Source of the DNA: Collinsella sp.
Lineage (GTDB): Bacteria; Actinomycetota; Coriobacteriia; Coriobacteriales; Coriobacteriaceae
DNA: 22,783 bases
Reading direction: 5' to 3'
Assembly: GCA_019414645.1 (NCBI GenBank)
Contig: DXLP01000033.1
Location: 1 to 22,783 of the forward strand
Of the stretch, positions 7,673 through 14,871 are shown piece after piece; positions within the stretch are counted from its first letter, which is position 1, and the number at the start of each line of letters is the position of its first letter. The notes under the pieces are model-generated. The model searched no databases. It saw only the letters and a list, made by a program, of their open reading frames with translations, and had not been told where the DNA came from. The position numbers were made by a program, and so were the translations under genes.

Positions 7673-7762
7673 TGCGGGTTAGCACATACAGCTAGCCCGT
7701 ACGATAACGGGCGGCTGATGAAGATGAGGGCCGTCGAGCGCAACCGACGGCCCTCATTTTTT
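7635..7762 (+). promoter_or_regulatory. Attenuator leader with competing hairpins and terminator
   Basis: CGCATCAG (7635-7642, inside the leader ORF) can pair with CTGATGCG (7669-7676, over the stop codon). Overlapping CATCAGC (7637-7643) can instead pair with GCTGATG (7714-7720). A 9-bp stem with one G-U pair (7675-7683 with 7691-7699) and GCCCGT/ACGGGC (7695-7700 with 7707-7712) are mutually exclusive. The terminator is a 13-bp stem (7724-7736 with 7745-7757) plus six T residues (7757-7762), about 35 nt before cstA. I could not identify a convincing antiterminator strand against the terminator stem by eye. Confidence 0.6.
7724..7762 (+). terminator. Intrinsic terminator in the cstA leader
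   Basis: A perfect 13-bp stem (7724-7736 with 7745-7757) with an 8-nt loop is followed by a T tract ending at 7762. It lies after the promoter and leader peptide and before cstA, so it should act as a conditional attenuator. Confidence 0.85.
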
Positions 7763-7797
7763 ATGTCTAGGAAGTTCTTTTTAGAGGAGGAAATGTA

Positions 7798-9687
7798 ATG
7801 AACGGAGTTTTGCTCATGGTTGTGGCCGCGGCGGTGCTCGCCTGCGGCTATCTGGGCTACGGCCGCTGGCTGGCCAACAAGTGGGGCGTTGACAAAGAGG
7901 CCCTCACGCCGGCCAAGCGCATGAAGGACGGCAACAGCTTCTCGCCCGTCTCCGCCTTCACCGCGTTTTCGCACCAGTTCAGCTCGATCTGCGGTGCTGG
8001 TCCTGTCACGGGTACGATCGTCGCCATGGCCTTTGGCTGGCTGCCCGTCGTGCTCTGGGTCCTCGTCGGCGGCATCTTCTTTGGCGCCGTCCACGACTTT
8101 GGTGCCCTGTACGCTTCGATGAAGAACAACGGCAAGTCGCTCGCTCAGCTCATCGAGAAGTACATCGGCAAGACCGGCCGTCGCCTGTTCCTGCTGTTCT
8201 GCTGGCTGTTCTGCATCATCGTCATCGCCGCCTTCACCGACATGGTCTGCAAGACGTTCATGTTCACCCCGGCCGTTGACGCTTCTGGTGCTGCTACCGG
8301 TGCCATCGACTTCACCAAGTCCTATGCCGCCGGCTGCGCTGGTACCATTTCCATCCTGTTCACCTTCGTCGCTATCGCCTTTGGTTGGGCCCAGAAGAAG
8401 TTCAACCTCACCGGCGCTGCCGAGTTCGTCACCGGCGTTGTCCTCATGGTTCTCATGTTCGCCGTCGGAATGCAGTTCCCGGTCTACCTGGATAAGTTCC
8501 AGTGGTTCGCCGTCGTCATGGTCTACCTGGTCTTCGCTGGCGCTATGCCCATCCAGATGCTCAAGACCCCGCGTGACTACCTCACTTCCATCATGATGAT
8601 CGTCATGATCGTCTGCGCTGTCCTCGGCATCGTCGTCCTGGGCGTCAACGGTCAGGCCACTATCACCGCTCCGGTCTTCACCGGCTTCTCCACTGCCTCC
8701 GGCATGATGTTCCCGGTCCTGTTCGTCTCCGTCGCTTGCGGTGCTCTCTCCGGTTTCCACAGCCTCGTTTCTTCCGGCACCTCTTCCAAGCAGGTCGAGA
8801 AGGAGCAGGACGCCGTCAAGGTCGGTTACGGCGCAATGATCGTCGAGTCCTTCGTCGGCATCCTTGCCATCATCGTTGCCGGCATCATGTTCTCCGATAT
8901 GAACACCGCCGGTACCGGCGCCCTCAACGCCGGTGTCGCTTCCACCCCGTTCCAGATCTTCGCCGCTGGCATCTCCCGCGGTATGCAGGCCTTCGGTGTT
9001 GACGGCACGCTCGCTACCGTCTTCATGACCATGAATGTTTCCGCTCTGGCCCTGACCTCGCTCGACGCCGTCGCCCGCATCGCCCGCACCTCGTTCTCCG
9101 AGTTCTTTGCCCAGACCAACGACGCCCTGGCCATCGAGTCCAAGGCCGGCTACATGAAGGTCCTCGGCAACCCCTGGTTCGCCACGGTCGTCACCCTGCT
9201 TCCCGGTCTCGCCCTCGCTTTTGGTGGCTATGCCAACATCTGGCCGCTCTTTGGTGCTTCCAACCAGCTGCTCGGCGGCATGACCATGATCACCCTCGCC
9301 GTGTTCTGCAAGTGCACCGGCCGCAAGGGTTGGATGCTCTACGTGCCCGTCGTCTTCCTGCTCTGCTGCACCTTCACCTCGCTGGTCCAGAGCGCCATGG
9401 GCTGCATGACCGCCGTCCAGGCCTACGGTTTCTTCGGTACCATCCCGGCTACCGCCACCACGGCCGCCGTCTCCGTCGCCGCCACCAAGGGCCTGCAGCT
9501 CGTCTTTGCCGTCCTGCTGATGGTCCTGGGCCTCATCGTCGCCGTCAACTGCCTCAAGGAGTTCTTCGGCAAGGAGGCTGGCTCCATGCCTGATGAGGAG
9601 CCCGAGTGGTCCGATATGGGCAAGGCCGAGTACGGTCGCGCCGCTGCCGCCGAGGCTCCTGCCGACGCCGAGGCCGTCAAGGCCTAG
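7798..9687 (+). CDS. cstA: CstA-family carbon starvation / peptide or pyruvate transporter
   Basis: A 629-aa multi-spanning inner membrane protein of the CstA family, whose members take up peptides (CstA) or pyruvate (BtsT/YjiY). Family signatures include the N-terminal GYGRWLANKWG, SPVSAFTAFSHQFSSICGAGPVTG and GGIFFGAVHDFGALYASMKNNGKS, then many hydrophobic segments and a late LFGASNQLLGGMT. The C-terminal tail is short, acidic and Ala-rich. GAGGAGG (7784-7790) is a strong ribosome binding site. Codon use is heavily biased to C-ending codons, which suggests high expression. It stands alone between its own attenuated promoter and a terminator. With an Ile/Val leader upstream, import of peptides as an amino acid source is the likelier role, but the substrate is not proven by sequence. 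Confidence 0.92.
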   Translation: MNGVLLMVVAAAVLACGYLGYGRWLANKWGVDKEALTPAKRMKDGNSFSPVSAFTAFSHQFSSICGAGPVTGTIVAMAFGWLPVVLWVLVGGIFFGAVHDFGALYASMKNNGKSLAQLIEKYIGKTGRRLFLLFCWLFCIIVIAAFTDMVCKTFMFTPAVDASGAATGAIDFTKSYAAGCAGTISILFTFVAIAFGWAQKKFNLTGAAEFVTGVVLMVLMFAVGMQFPVYLDKFQWFAVVMVYLVFAGAMPIQMLKTPRDYLTSIMMIVMIVCAVLGIVVLGVNGQATITAPVFTGFSTASGMMFPVLFVSVACGALSGFHSLVSSGTSSKQVEKEQDAVKVGYGAMIVESFVGILAIIVAGIMFSDMNTAGTGALNAGVASTPFQIFAAGISRGMQAFGVDGTLATVFMTMNVSALALTSLDAVARIARTSFSEFFAQTNDALAIESKAGYMKVLGNPWFATVVTLLPGLALAFGGYANIWPLFGASNQLLGGMTMITLAVFCKCTGRKGWMLYVPVVFLLCCTFTSLVQSAMGCMTAVQAYGFFGTIPATATTAAVSVAATKGLQLVFAVLLMVLGLIVAVNCLKEFFGKEAGSMPDEEPEWSDMGKAEYGRAAAAEAPADAEAVKA

Positions 9688-9727
9688 TCGGTCGGACGGG
9701 TTGAATCTCTCATCCATATGACTCGGA

Positions 9728-9766
9728 AAGACCGGGTCCGCAACGACGCGGACTCGGTCTTTTTTT
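9728..9766 (+). terminator. Rho-independent terminator of cstA
   Basis: A 14-bp stem with one G-U wobble (9728-9741 with 9748-9761), a 6-nt loop and a run of T residues to 9766 lie 40 nt after the cstA stop. Confidence 0.92.
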
Positions 9767-9807
9767 CATGCGAAAGCGGGTGACGCTCGAGTGTTCTCGC
9801 AGATGTT

Positions 9808-9837
9808 TTGCGTGGATAAGGGCGTGCGTTGTACCAT
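9808..9837 (+). promoter_or_regulatory. Putative promoter of the JetD-like gene
   Basis: TTGCGT (9808-9813) and TACCAT (9832-9837) are spaced by 18 bp, between the cstA terminator and the GTG start at 9872. Moderate matches to consensus; assigned by eye. Confidence 0.4.
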
Positions 9838-9871
9838 ATAGACGTATATGTGTACATATGAAAGGGGCCCC

Positions 9872-12052
9872 GTGGCCAAGACGGTATATTCCGATAATCA
9901 AAACAATGTCGATGCTTTGGCTGAGCGCCTGAGCAGCCAGACGTCGCTTTCTGCCGAGCGCGCCAAGCTGGTTGCCTACGACCTGCTCTGCCGCAAGGCG
10001 CTCAAGATTAAGTCGAGTGCGCTGGCGCAGATTTTCCGCTCCGTCGATAAGGAGTGCGACACCAAGGCGATGCGCGATGAGCTTATCGCGGCAAAGATCG
10101 TGACCAAGATCGAGGGTAGCGGCATTAACGGGCGCCCGGCGTTCTATACCATCAATGCCGAGATCCGCGATGCCCAAGAGCAGCCTGCCGAGTCCGTCGA
10201 GGGTTTTGTCGTCGAGGATTCCGCTGACGTGCCTGCTGTGGAAGAAGCTGCTCCGCGTGAGCATGTCGATACCGATGAGTTGCTCGATGAGAACGTCGTG
10301 CGTGCCTTTACGGCCAAGGCAGGACGCGGCGGTTTTGGCGGGGGTGGCAAGCGCGATGCGCAGCGCCGCGCCCAGCAGGAGCGCTTCCGTCGCGCCGTTG
10401 CTCAAAAGGGTGAGACGGATGCTGAGGCCGTCGAGGAAAAGCCCGTCGGGATGCAGGAGCCGACTCTCGCTCAAGAGCATGCTGAGATCCAGGAGCCCAA
10501 GCGTCGCCGCGGTGCCCACTTTAAGGCCGAGCAGCGAGGTGCCGCATGCGAGGTCCAGGATTCCGTCGAGGCTGCTGACGCGTCCGATGAACCGGCCAAG
10601 AAGGCTCCGGGTTCATGCCGTCCCGGACGTGGTTTTGAGGGGCGCGCGTATCCCGTAAGGCGTCAGGAGAAGAGCGAACCGGCTTCGACCACTCAGGGCG
10701 AGAAGGACGAGAAGGCCGTTGAGCCGGTGGCTCGCGAGCAAAAGCCTGTTGAGCCGCAGCTTGAGGTTGATGCCGAGGCCAAGGGCCAGCAGCCTACTGA
10801 TGAGCAGACGGAGCAGGGCGCGTCGAGCAAGCCTCGCCGCCGTCGCCATCGTGGGGGCCGCAGTTCCCATGCCGAGACTGCAACCGAGAAGACCACGCCG
10901 CAGAACGAGGATGCGAAGGCCGAGGTTTCTTCGGGGCAGCCTAAGCGCCAGTCAGCGAAGGAGAGCAAGTCCGATCGTCCGCAGAAGCAGGCGTCTATGC
11001 CGAAGCGCGAGCGCAATCCCCAAGGCGATTCTAAGCGCAAGTCTCAGAAGAAGCCGGAGTCTGCCGCAGTAGATACTGCTGCCCAGCAGCCCGAGTCGGC
11101 CGCCCACGGCGAGGTCTCGGCGCTTGCCCTTGCCCGCGTTTTAGGCAGGCAGCTGTTCAAGGTTGTCCCCACGCCTATGGCGCTCTCCAAGATCAAGGAG
11201 CAGCAGACACAGATCGTAAAGGTCGAGGGCAAGGACGGCAAAAAGGCTCCGCAGCGCACTCAGCACAACGAGATGTCCAACCGCAAGATTGCCGAGGAAA
11301 TCGCAATCATCCAGGCTTGGATCGAGCAGAACCGAGGTGCCGATACGCCGGTTGCCTCGCGCCGTCAGCGTGCCTACCAGATCTTTAACGACGAGAAGGC
11401 TTTTGACGGCAAGCACGGTGAGCGCCTGATCAGGCGTATGACCGAAAAGGGCATCAGCATGCAGGCGATCAAGGTCGCCCCCAATCGCCCCGTGCATTTT
11501 ACGGGCTTCTTTACGCTGGGCGCCGACAAGCCGTTCATTATGGTCGAGAACCTGGACACCTACGACGAGATCGTCAAGCTGCTGCGTGGCCGCAAGCACG
11601 CCAAGCTCTTTGGCATCAAGGTGGGCGGCGTGATTTTTGGCGGCGGATGCAAGGCGAGCGTCTCGCATGCCTTGGACGATTATCTGGCCGAGATTGGCTA
11701 TCGCTTTAACTACGTCTACTACGTAGGCGATATCGATCGCGAGGGCGCGCGCATTGTCGAGCAGACTCGCAATGCCAATGTGGTTGAGATTCGCCTGCAT
11801 GCCGGCATGTACCGCGCCATGCTCGCCGAGCATAAGCGTCGCGTGAAGGCCGGCGGAGAGTGCGAGCCCGCGGCTGCCAACCAGGGTGTGCCGCAGAACC
11901 TGGCAGCGACGATCAAGGATCTGCCCATGGTTACGCGCGTGCAGTTCCGCAATGTGCTGCGCGAGGGCGGACGCATTCCGCAGGAGATTCTGATGACCGC
12001 CGACTATCGGGATGGCGACTCGGGAAGCTTCGACCGCATGCTGAACAATTAG
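9872..12052 (+). CDS. Winged-helix / disordered linker / JetD-like TOPRIM-fold protein
   Basis: A 726-aa protein of unknown function in three parts. Residues about 8-95 look like a winged-helix DNA-binding fold. About 105-415 is a low-complexity linker rich in Glu, Lys, Arg, Ala, Pro and Gln, probably disordered, with basic patches. About 420-726 resembles the DUF2220/JetD C-terminal domain: IMVENLDTYDEI with Glu559, then YYVGDIDREGARI with Asp620 and Asp622, a TOPRIM-like Glu plus DxD arrangement. JetD is the nuclease subunit of the Wadjet plasmid-defence complex, but JetA, JetB and JetC are not adjacent. The GTG start at 9872 is preferred over ATG 9848 because AAGGGG (9862-9867) is well placed. 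Catalysis is inferred from the acidic residues only. A genome-maintenance or defence role is possible. Confidence 0.7.
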   Translation: MAKTVYSDNQNNVDALAERLSSQTSLSAERAKLVAYDLLCRKALKIKSSALAQIFRSVDKECDTKAMRDELIAAKIVTKIEGSGINGRPAFYTINAEIRDAQEQPAESVEGFVVEDSADVPAVEEAAPREHVDTDELLDENVVRAFTAKAGRGGFGGGGKRDAQRRAQQERFRRAVAQKGETDAEAVEEKPVGMQEPTLAQEHAEIQEPKRRRGAHFKAEQRGAACEVQDSVEAADASDEPAKKAPGSCRPGRGFEGRAYPVRRQEKSEPASTTQGEKDEKAVEPVAREQKPVEPQLEVDAEAKGQQPTDEQTEQGASSKPRRRRHRGGRSSHAETATEKTTPQNEDAKAEVSSGQPKRQSAKESKSDRPQKQASMPKRERNPQGDSKRKSQKKPESAAVDTAAQQPESAAHGEVSALALARVLGRQLFKVVPTPMALSKIKEQQTQIVKVEGKDGKKAPQRTQHNEMSNRKIAEEIAIIQAWIEQNRGADTPVASRRQRAYQIFNDEKAFDGKHGERLIRRMTEKGISMQAIKVAPNRPVHFTGFFTLGADKPFIMVENLDTYDEIVKLLRGRKHAKLFGIKVGGVIFGGGCKASVSHALDDYLAEIGYRFNYVYYVGDIDREGARIVEQTRNANVVEIRLHAGMYRAMLAEHKRRVKAGGECEPAAANQGVPQNLAATIKDLPMVTRVQFRNVLREGGRIPQEILMTADYRDGDSGSFDRMLNN

Positions 12053-12060
12053 TTCCGCCG

Positions 12061-12195
12061 GCCTCGGGAGAGCGGGGACACCGGCTTAGGTTTCCTGCTC
12101 TACAGTCCTGCTCACGACGGAGGCCACATTAAGTGGCCTCCTGTTCGTGCGGAACTCGCGATAAACCTAAGCCGGTGTCCCCGCTCTCCCGGGGC
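12061..12195 (+). repeat. Variable-arm palindromic element, copy C
   Basis: Arms 12061-12093 and 12163-12195 are inverted repeats of 33 nt with one mismatch, which is a G-U pair in RNA. They enclose a 69-nt core (12094-12162) in the same orientation as copy A and 63/69 identical to it. The central hairpin (12120-12127 with 12133-12140) starts with G-C where copy A has A-T, a compensated change. The element starts 8 nt after the stop of the JetD-like gene. The arms are unrelated to those of copies A and B. Confidence 0.85.
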
Positions 12196-12291
12196 CTGTG
12201 GTTACTTGGTTGTTGCATGCGGCTCGCTTTTCGGAACTGGGCTGATATTTCTTGATGTAAGGCGCTCTTGGTCCTTTCGGGCTTGGGGCGC

Positions 12292-12339
12292 CTTCGCGTT
12301 TCCTCAGCTTCGCACCCTGGCGGGTTCGAATCCCTCCGC
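12292..12339 (+). repeat. tRNA T-arm-containing direct repeat, copy 1
   Basis: This 48-nt segment is repeated at 12473-12520 with two mismatches. Its 3' part, GGGTTCGAATCCCTCCG, equals the T arm and start of the acceptor strand of the nearby tRNA-Gln, but on the opposite strand. No complete tRNA can be folded here. It may be a remnant of tRNA duplication or of integration at a tRNA gene. Confidence 0.6.
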
Positions 12340-12388
12340 TTGGCGGCGTTGGCTCGATTTTCTTAACGCGAGGAGCTCTCGGTCGATG

Positions 12389-12404
12389 TGGGACGGAGGG
12401 ATTC
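12389..12404 (-). repeat. 16-nt copy of the tRNA-Gln 3' segment
   Basis: TGGGACGGAGGGATTC is identical to 12580-12595 within tRNA-Gln and has the same orientation. Sequence identity ends abruptly before the T loop is complete, so it is a fragment and not a second tRNA. Confidence 0.55.
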
Positions 12405-12472
12405 CGCGTCCGCCTGCCGGCGGCCGCGCCCCGCTGCGTCGCTTCGCTCCTTGCGTGCTGCGCTGGAAAACG

Positions 12473-12520
12473 CTTCGCGTTTCCTCAGCTCCGCACCCTT
12501 GCGGGTTCGAATCCCTCCGC
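12473..12520 (+). repeat. tRNA T-arm-containing direct repeat, copy 2
   Basis: Second copy of the 48-nt repeat at 12292-12339 (46/48 identical). Its left half forms a hairpin with the preceding bases (GGAAAACGC, TTC loop, GCGTTTCC), part of a longer imperfect palindrome. It ends 13 nt before the tRNA-Gln terminator. Confidence 0.6.
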
Positions 12521-12529
12521 ATGCCCACG

Positions 12530-12565
12530 AAAAAGCGCTCCAGGTTCATAAGAGCCTGGAGCGCT
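12530..12565 (-). terminator. Rho-independent terminator of tRNA-Gln
   Basis: Read on the minus strand, an 11-bp stem (12555-12565 with 12534-12544) with a 10-nt loop is followed by a T run (plus-strand A residues 12530-12534). It lies 13 nt past the tRNA 3' end. Confidence 0.88.
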
Positions 12566-12578
12566 ATGTTCTTTGGGG

Positions 12579-12650
12579 CTGGGACGGAGGGATTCGAACC
12601 CCCAACAGCCGGCACCAAAAACCGGAGTTCTACCGTTGAACTACGTCCCA
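12579..12650 (-). tRNA. tRNA-Gln(UUG)
   Basis: The 72-nt minus-strand sequence starts TGGGACG, which pairs with CGTCCCA (plus-strand 12580-12586) as the acceptor stem. The discriminator is G (plus-strand 12579); the genome then reads CCC, so the CCA end is not encoded. The anticodon arm has a CCGGT/GCCGG stem around the loop TTTTGGT, giving anticodon TTG, which reads CAA for glutamine. The T arm is GGGGG TTCGAAT CCCTC with one G-U pair. It lies downstream of the peptidoglycan-binding gene and has its own terminator. Confidence 0.95.
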
Positions 12651-12688
12651 ATGTGTGGTGTTGCCCAAAAGCAACTCGTTTAGTTTAC

Positions 12689-13594
12689 CTAATCTGCGAG
12701 GGCATCGCAAACGCCGTCGAGCAGGCGTACGGCGAGTGTCTGCGCATCACTTGCGGTGAAGGTTCCGTTGTAGCGCGTCATGCCCGTGAGCTCAATGCGG
12801 ATGCGCGCGGGCTTTTGCTGTGCGGCGACATTGGCAGTGCGGATGCGCTGCGCCAGGTTGTGACACTCGGCAAGGGCGATCGTGGCGCGCGGCGCTGCAT
12901 CTGCGGGCAGCTCATCGCTTGCAATTTCGAGCACCAGATCCACGTCGGTCGGAACCTCGGAATCGCAAAGCATCATGCCGCTGCTGTCGGTCGTCGCCGT
13001 GGCGATGTTCCACATGCGCGATGCAACGCTGCGTGCGATGGGGTCCTCACCGATGACGGCAATCTGGAAGCGCTCGAGCACATTGGCGGCGCGGGCAAAA
13101 CCGATGCGCGACTCGGCCTCGGTAACCGAGGGCTTGCCCTCCCACACGTGATGCAGGCGGTTGATATAGGCGTAGGTATCCTGGAACGCCATGCCATCGG
13201 CAAACAGGCCAACATTTTCCTGGAACTGCTGCAGAGCGGCCTCGGTGTGCGGGCCAAAATAGCCGTCGTCCTCACCGCAGGCAAAACCCAAAACGTTGAG
13301 CGCGCGCTGCAGGGCCTGAACGTCGGCGCCATGGAAATTGGGCATGCGCAGATAGAGCGTGCGGTCGCCCAGTTTATACGAGGCGTCTACCAGGGCGCTC
13401 CAACAGGGGATATCGACGGCGCAGCCAGCGGGAAGGCCACTGTCGAGCCTAAAGGTGCCAACAGCCTGCTCGGTGGTGGTGCCAAAGCGCTTGTCGGAGA
13501 CCTCGGTGTCATCGATTGTATAGCCGAGCTGCAGAAGGCGGGACTGGACGTCCTCGACGGCTGCTCCCTGCATGCCCGTTGTAATAGGTTCCAT
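12689..13594 (-). CDS. Protein with tandem peptidoglycan-binding domains and an unassigned C-terminus
   Basis: A 301-aa protein. Two PG_binding_1-like modules are visible: about residues 7-70 (GMQGAAVEDVQSRLLQLGY ... FGTTTEQAVGTFR) and about 85-145 (GADVQALQRALNVLGF ... GYFGPHTEAALQQFQ). These normally bind cell-wall muropeptides. Residues about 165-300 are not recognised; they may be a diverged amidase_3-like fold, as in actinobacterial CwlM-type proteins, but I see no zinc-binding His/Glu set, so enzymatic activity is unsupported. No signal peptide is seen, so a cytoplasmic regulatory role in wall synthesis is possible. AAGGGG lies upstream of the chosen ATG. Its neighbour is a polyprenyl synthase, also tied to envelope synthesis. 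Confidence 0.75.
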   Translation of the reverse strand: MEPITTGMQGAAVEDVQSRLLQLGYTIDDTEVSDKRFGTTTEQAVGTFRLDSGLPAGCAVDIPCWSALVDASYKLGDRTLYLRMPNFHGADVQALQRALNVLGFACGEDDGYFGPHTEAALQQFQENVGLFADGMAFQDTYAYINRLHHVWEGKPSVTEAESRIGFARAANVLERFQIAVIGEDPIARSVASRMWNIATATTDSSGMMLCDSEVPTDVDLVLEIASDELPADAAPRATIALAECHNLAQRIRTANVAAQQKPARIRIELTGMTRYNGTFTASDAQTLAVRLLDGVCDALAD

Positions 13595-13732
13595 GAACGA
13601 ACCCCTTTCGGCGTACCATTCGTACTATTTGAACACGTGTCGGATAGACAACGCAAAGGGATGCATAAACATGCACTCAACAGTGTAGCAAGTTGTACCC
13701 AAATACGCTGCTGACAGGTTTTATAACCCCCG

Positions 13733-14758
13733 CTAGTTGAGTCGCTCCACAAAGAAATCTGCCATGGAGAGGAACAGCTCGCGCGCATGCGGGTCGAGCG
13801 AAACGTCCTCGATGGCGGCCTTGGCTTTGGCGGTCAGGTCCAGCGCGTAGGCGTGGGCGAAATCGATCGAGCCGGTCTGCTGGAAGATCTCTACGGCACG
13901 TGCGAGTTGCGCGGGGTCCTCGGTGCCCGAGGAAAGGATCGCCTCGACCTCGTCGTGATAACGCTCGTCTGACAGGGCGTGCACGGCGACGAGGGTGCGC
14001 TTGCCCTCTGTAATATCGGTGCGGAAGTCCTTGTTGGCGGCCTCCTTGGTGCCGATCAAGTTGAGCAGATCATCTTGGATCTGGAAGGCAAGGCCCGTGT
14101 GCAGGCCAAAGGCGCGCAGTGCCTCAATCTGCTCCTCGCTGCCTCCGCCAATGATGGCTCCGGTGGCAAGTGGCGTGGCTCCGCTGTAGTACGCGGTCTT
14201 GTGCGTCGCCATGTCCAGATAATCGTCGACCGAGATGTCAAAGCGCCCGTCGCGGACCCAGCCCAAGTCGAGCGCCTGGCCCTCGATGGTGCGAACGATC
14301 ATCTCGGTGAGCTCGTGGAGCACGCGGAGTTTCACGTCTGCCTCGAGCGTGGGGTCGTCGAGAACCGTCTTGGTGACCATGGTGAGCGCTAGGTCGCCGC
14401 AGTTGATGGCAAGCCCCGTGCCCTCGGTAAGGTGCATGCAGGGCTTGCCTCGACGAAGCTGTCCGTTGTCGGCGATGTCGTCGTGGATCAGCGCGCCCGA
14501 CTGGAAATGCTCGATGGCTGCCGCGGCGCTGCGGGCGCTCTCAAAGCTACCGCCCACTGCGGTTGCGGCGAGCATACAGATAAGCGGGCGGTGGCGCTTG
14601 CCGGCGTTGGCCGTAAAAGCCGAGAGCGGCGCATACAGGTAGCGCTCGATATCGGCAGAGGTCGCCTGTCCGTCAAAGAACGTGGCCAGATAGTCGTTAA
14701 TCTGGTCAAAGTGCTGGGCTAAAAAGCTGGTAAACGGACTGGACACGGGTTCTCGCAT
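13733..14758 (-). CDS. Trans-isoprenyl (polyprenyl) diphosphate synthase
   Basis: Condenses isopentenyl diphosphate with allylic diphosphates to make a long-chain or geranylgeranyl-type prenyl diphosphate for quinone or lipid synthesis. Seen: GKRHRP (residues 53-58), the first Asp-rich motif DDIAD (93-97) in LIHDDIAD, RRGKP, GLAFQIQDDLLNLIG with the second Asp-rich motif as DDLLN, and KDFRTDITEGKRTL. The final Asp of the second motif is Asn here. The start at 14758 gives 341 aa; an in-frame ATG at 14797 would add 13 residues and neither has a strong ribosome binding site, so the start is uncertain. Chain length cannot be read from sequence alone. Confidence 0.88.
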   Translation of the reverse strand: MREPVSSPFTSFLAQHFDQINDYLATFFDGQATSADIERYLYAPLSAFTANAGKRHRPLICMLAATAVGGSFESARSAAAAIEHFQSGALIHDDIADNGQLRRGKPCMHLTEGTGLAINCGDLALTMVTKTVLDDPTLEADVKLRVLHELTEMIVRTIEGQALDLGWVRDGRFDISVDDYLDMATHKTAYYSGATPLATGAIIGGGSEEQIEALRAFGLHTGLAFQIQDDLLNLIGTKEAANKDFRTDITEGKRTLVAVHALSDERYHDEVEAILSSGTEDPAQLARAVEIFQQTGSIDFAHAYALDLTAKAKAAIEDVSLDPHARELFLSMADFFVERLN

Positions 14759-14871
14759 TCTTTCTGAGGTTGCGTTGATGCAATATGCAGACAACATATT
14801 GCCACATCAGGGCGTTTGGCGCGGCAGTTTTGGCGATTTGGGACAACGGGCGTGCGTTTGATGGAGCGCGC

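Larger units (their letters stand above)
6989..7797. other. Gene-poor interval between the t6A fusion and cstA
   Basis: This 809-nt gap holds palindromic element copy A (7001-7135), a 141-nt spacer, inverted copy B (7277-7429), and then the cstA promoter, leader peptide and attenuator. The spacer carries a small hairpin (TGCGGAGC at 7246-7253 with its complement at 7257-7264) but no ORF with coding character. Short open frames across the repeats are incidental. Confidence 0.8.
12053..12578. other. Gene-free interval with palindromic element copy C and tRNA-like fragments
   Basis: This 526-nt gap contains element copy C (12061-12195), then GC-rich sequence with two 48-nt direct repeats that include a T-arm-like string, a 16-nt copy of the tRNA-Gln 3' segment, an imperfect palindrome around 12453-12500, and the tRNA terminator. 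Open frames crossing it have no ribosome binding site and no recognisable protein. Confidence 0.75.

Noticed and set aside
7639..9717. Long minus-strand open frame (692 codons) opposite cstA
   Set aside because: It mirrors the C-rich third codon positions of cstA, its product is low-complexity Asp/Glu/Gly/His, and the sense frame is a clear CstA.
9872..12052. A complete Wadjet defence system
   Set aside because: Only a JetD-like domain is present; neighbours are a transporter, a tRNA and envelope genes, with no JetA, JetB or JetC.
12215..12520. Interrupted tRNA, since GCATGCG at 12215 could pair with CGCATGC at the end of the second T-arm repeat
   Set aside because: The two are 300 nt apart, no D arm or anticodon arm folds properly between them, and the heptamer pairing is likely chance.
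12206..13714. Plus-strand open frame of about 500 codons across the tRNA region and opposite the peptidoglycan-binding gene
   Set aside because: It runs through the tRNA-Gln gene and its terminator and antisense to a gene with recognisable domains; no ribosome binding site.
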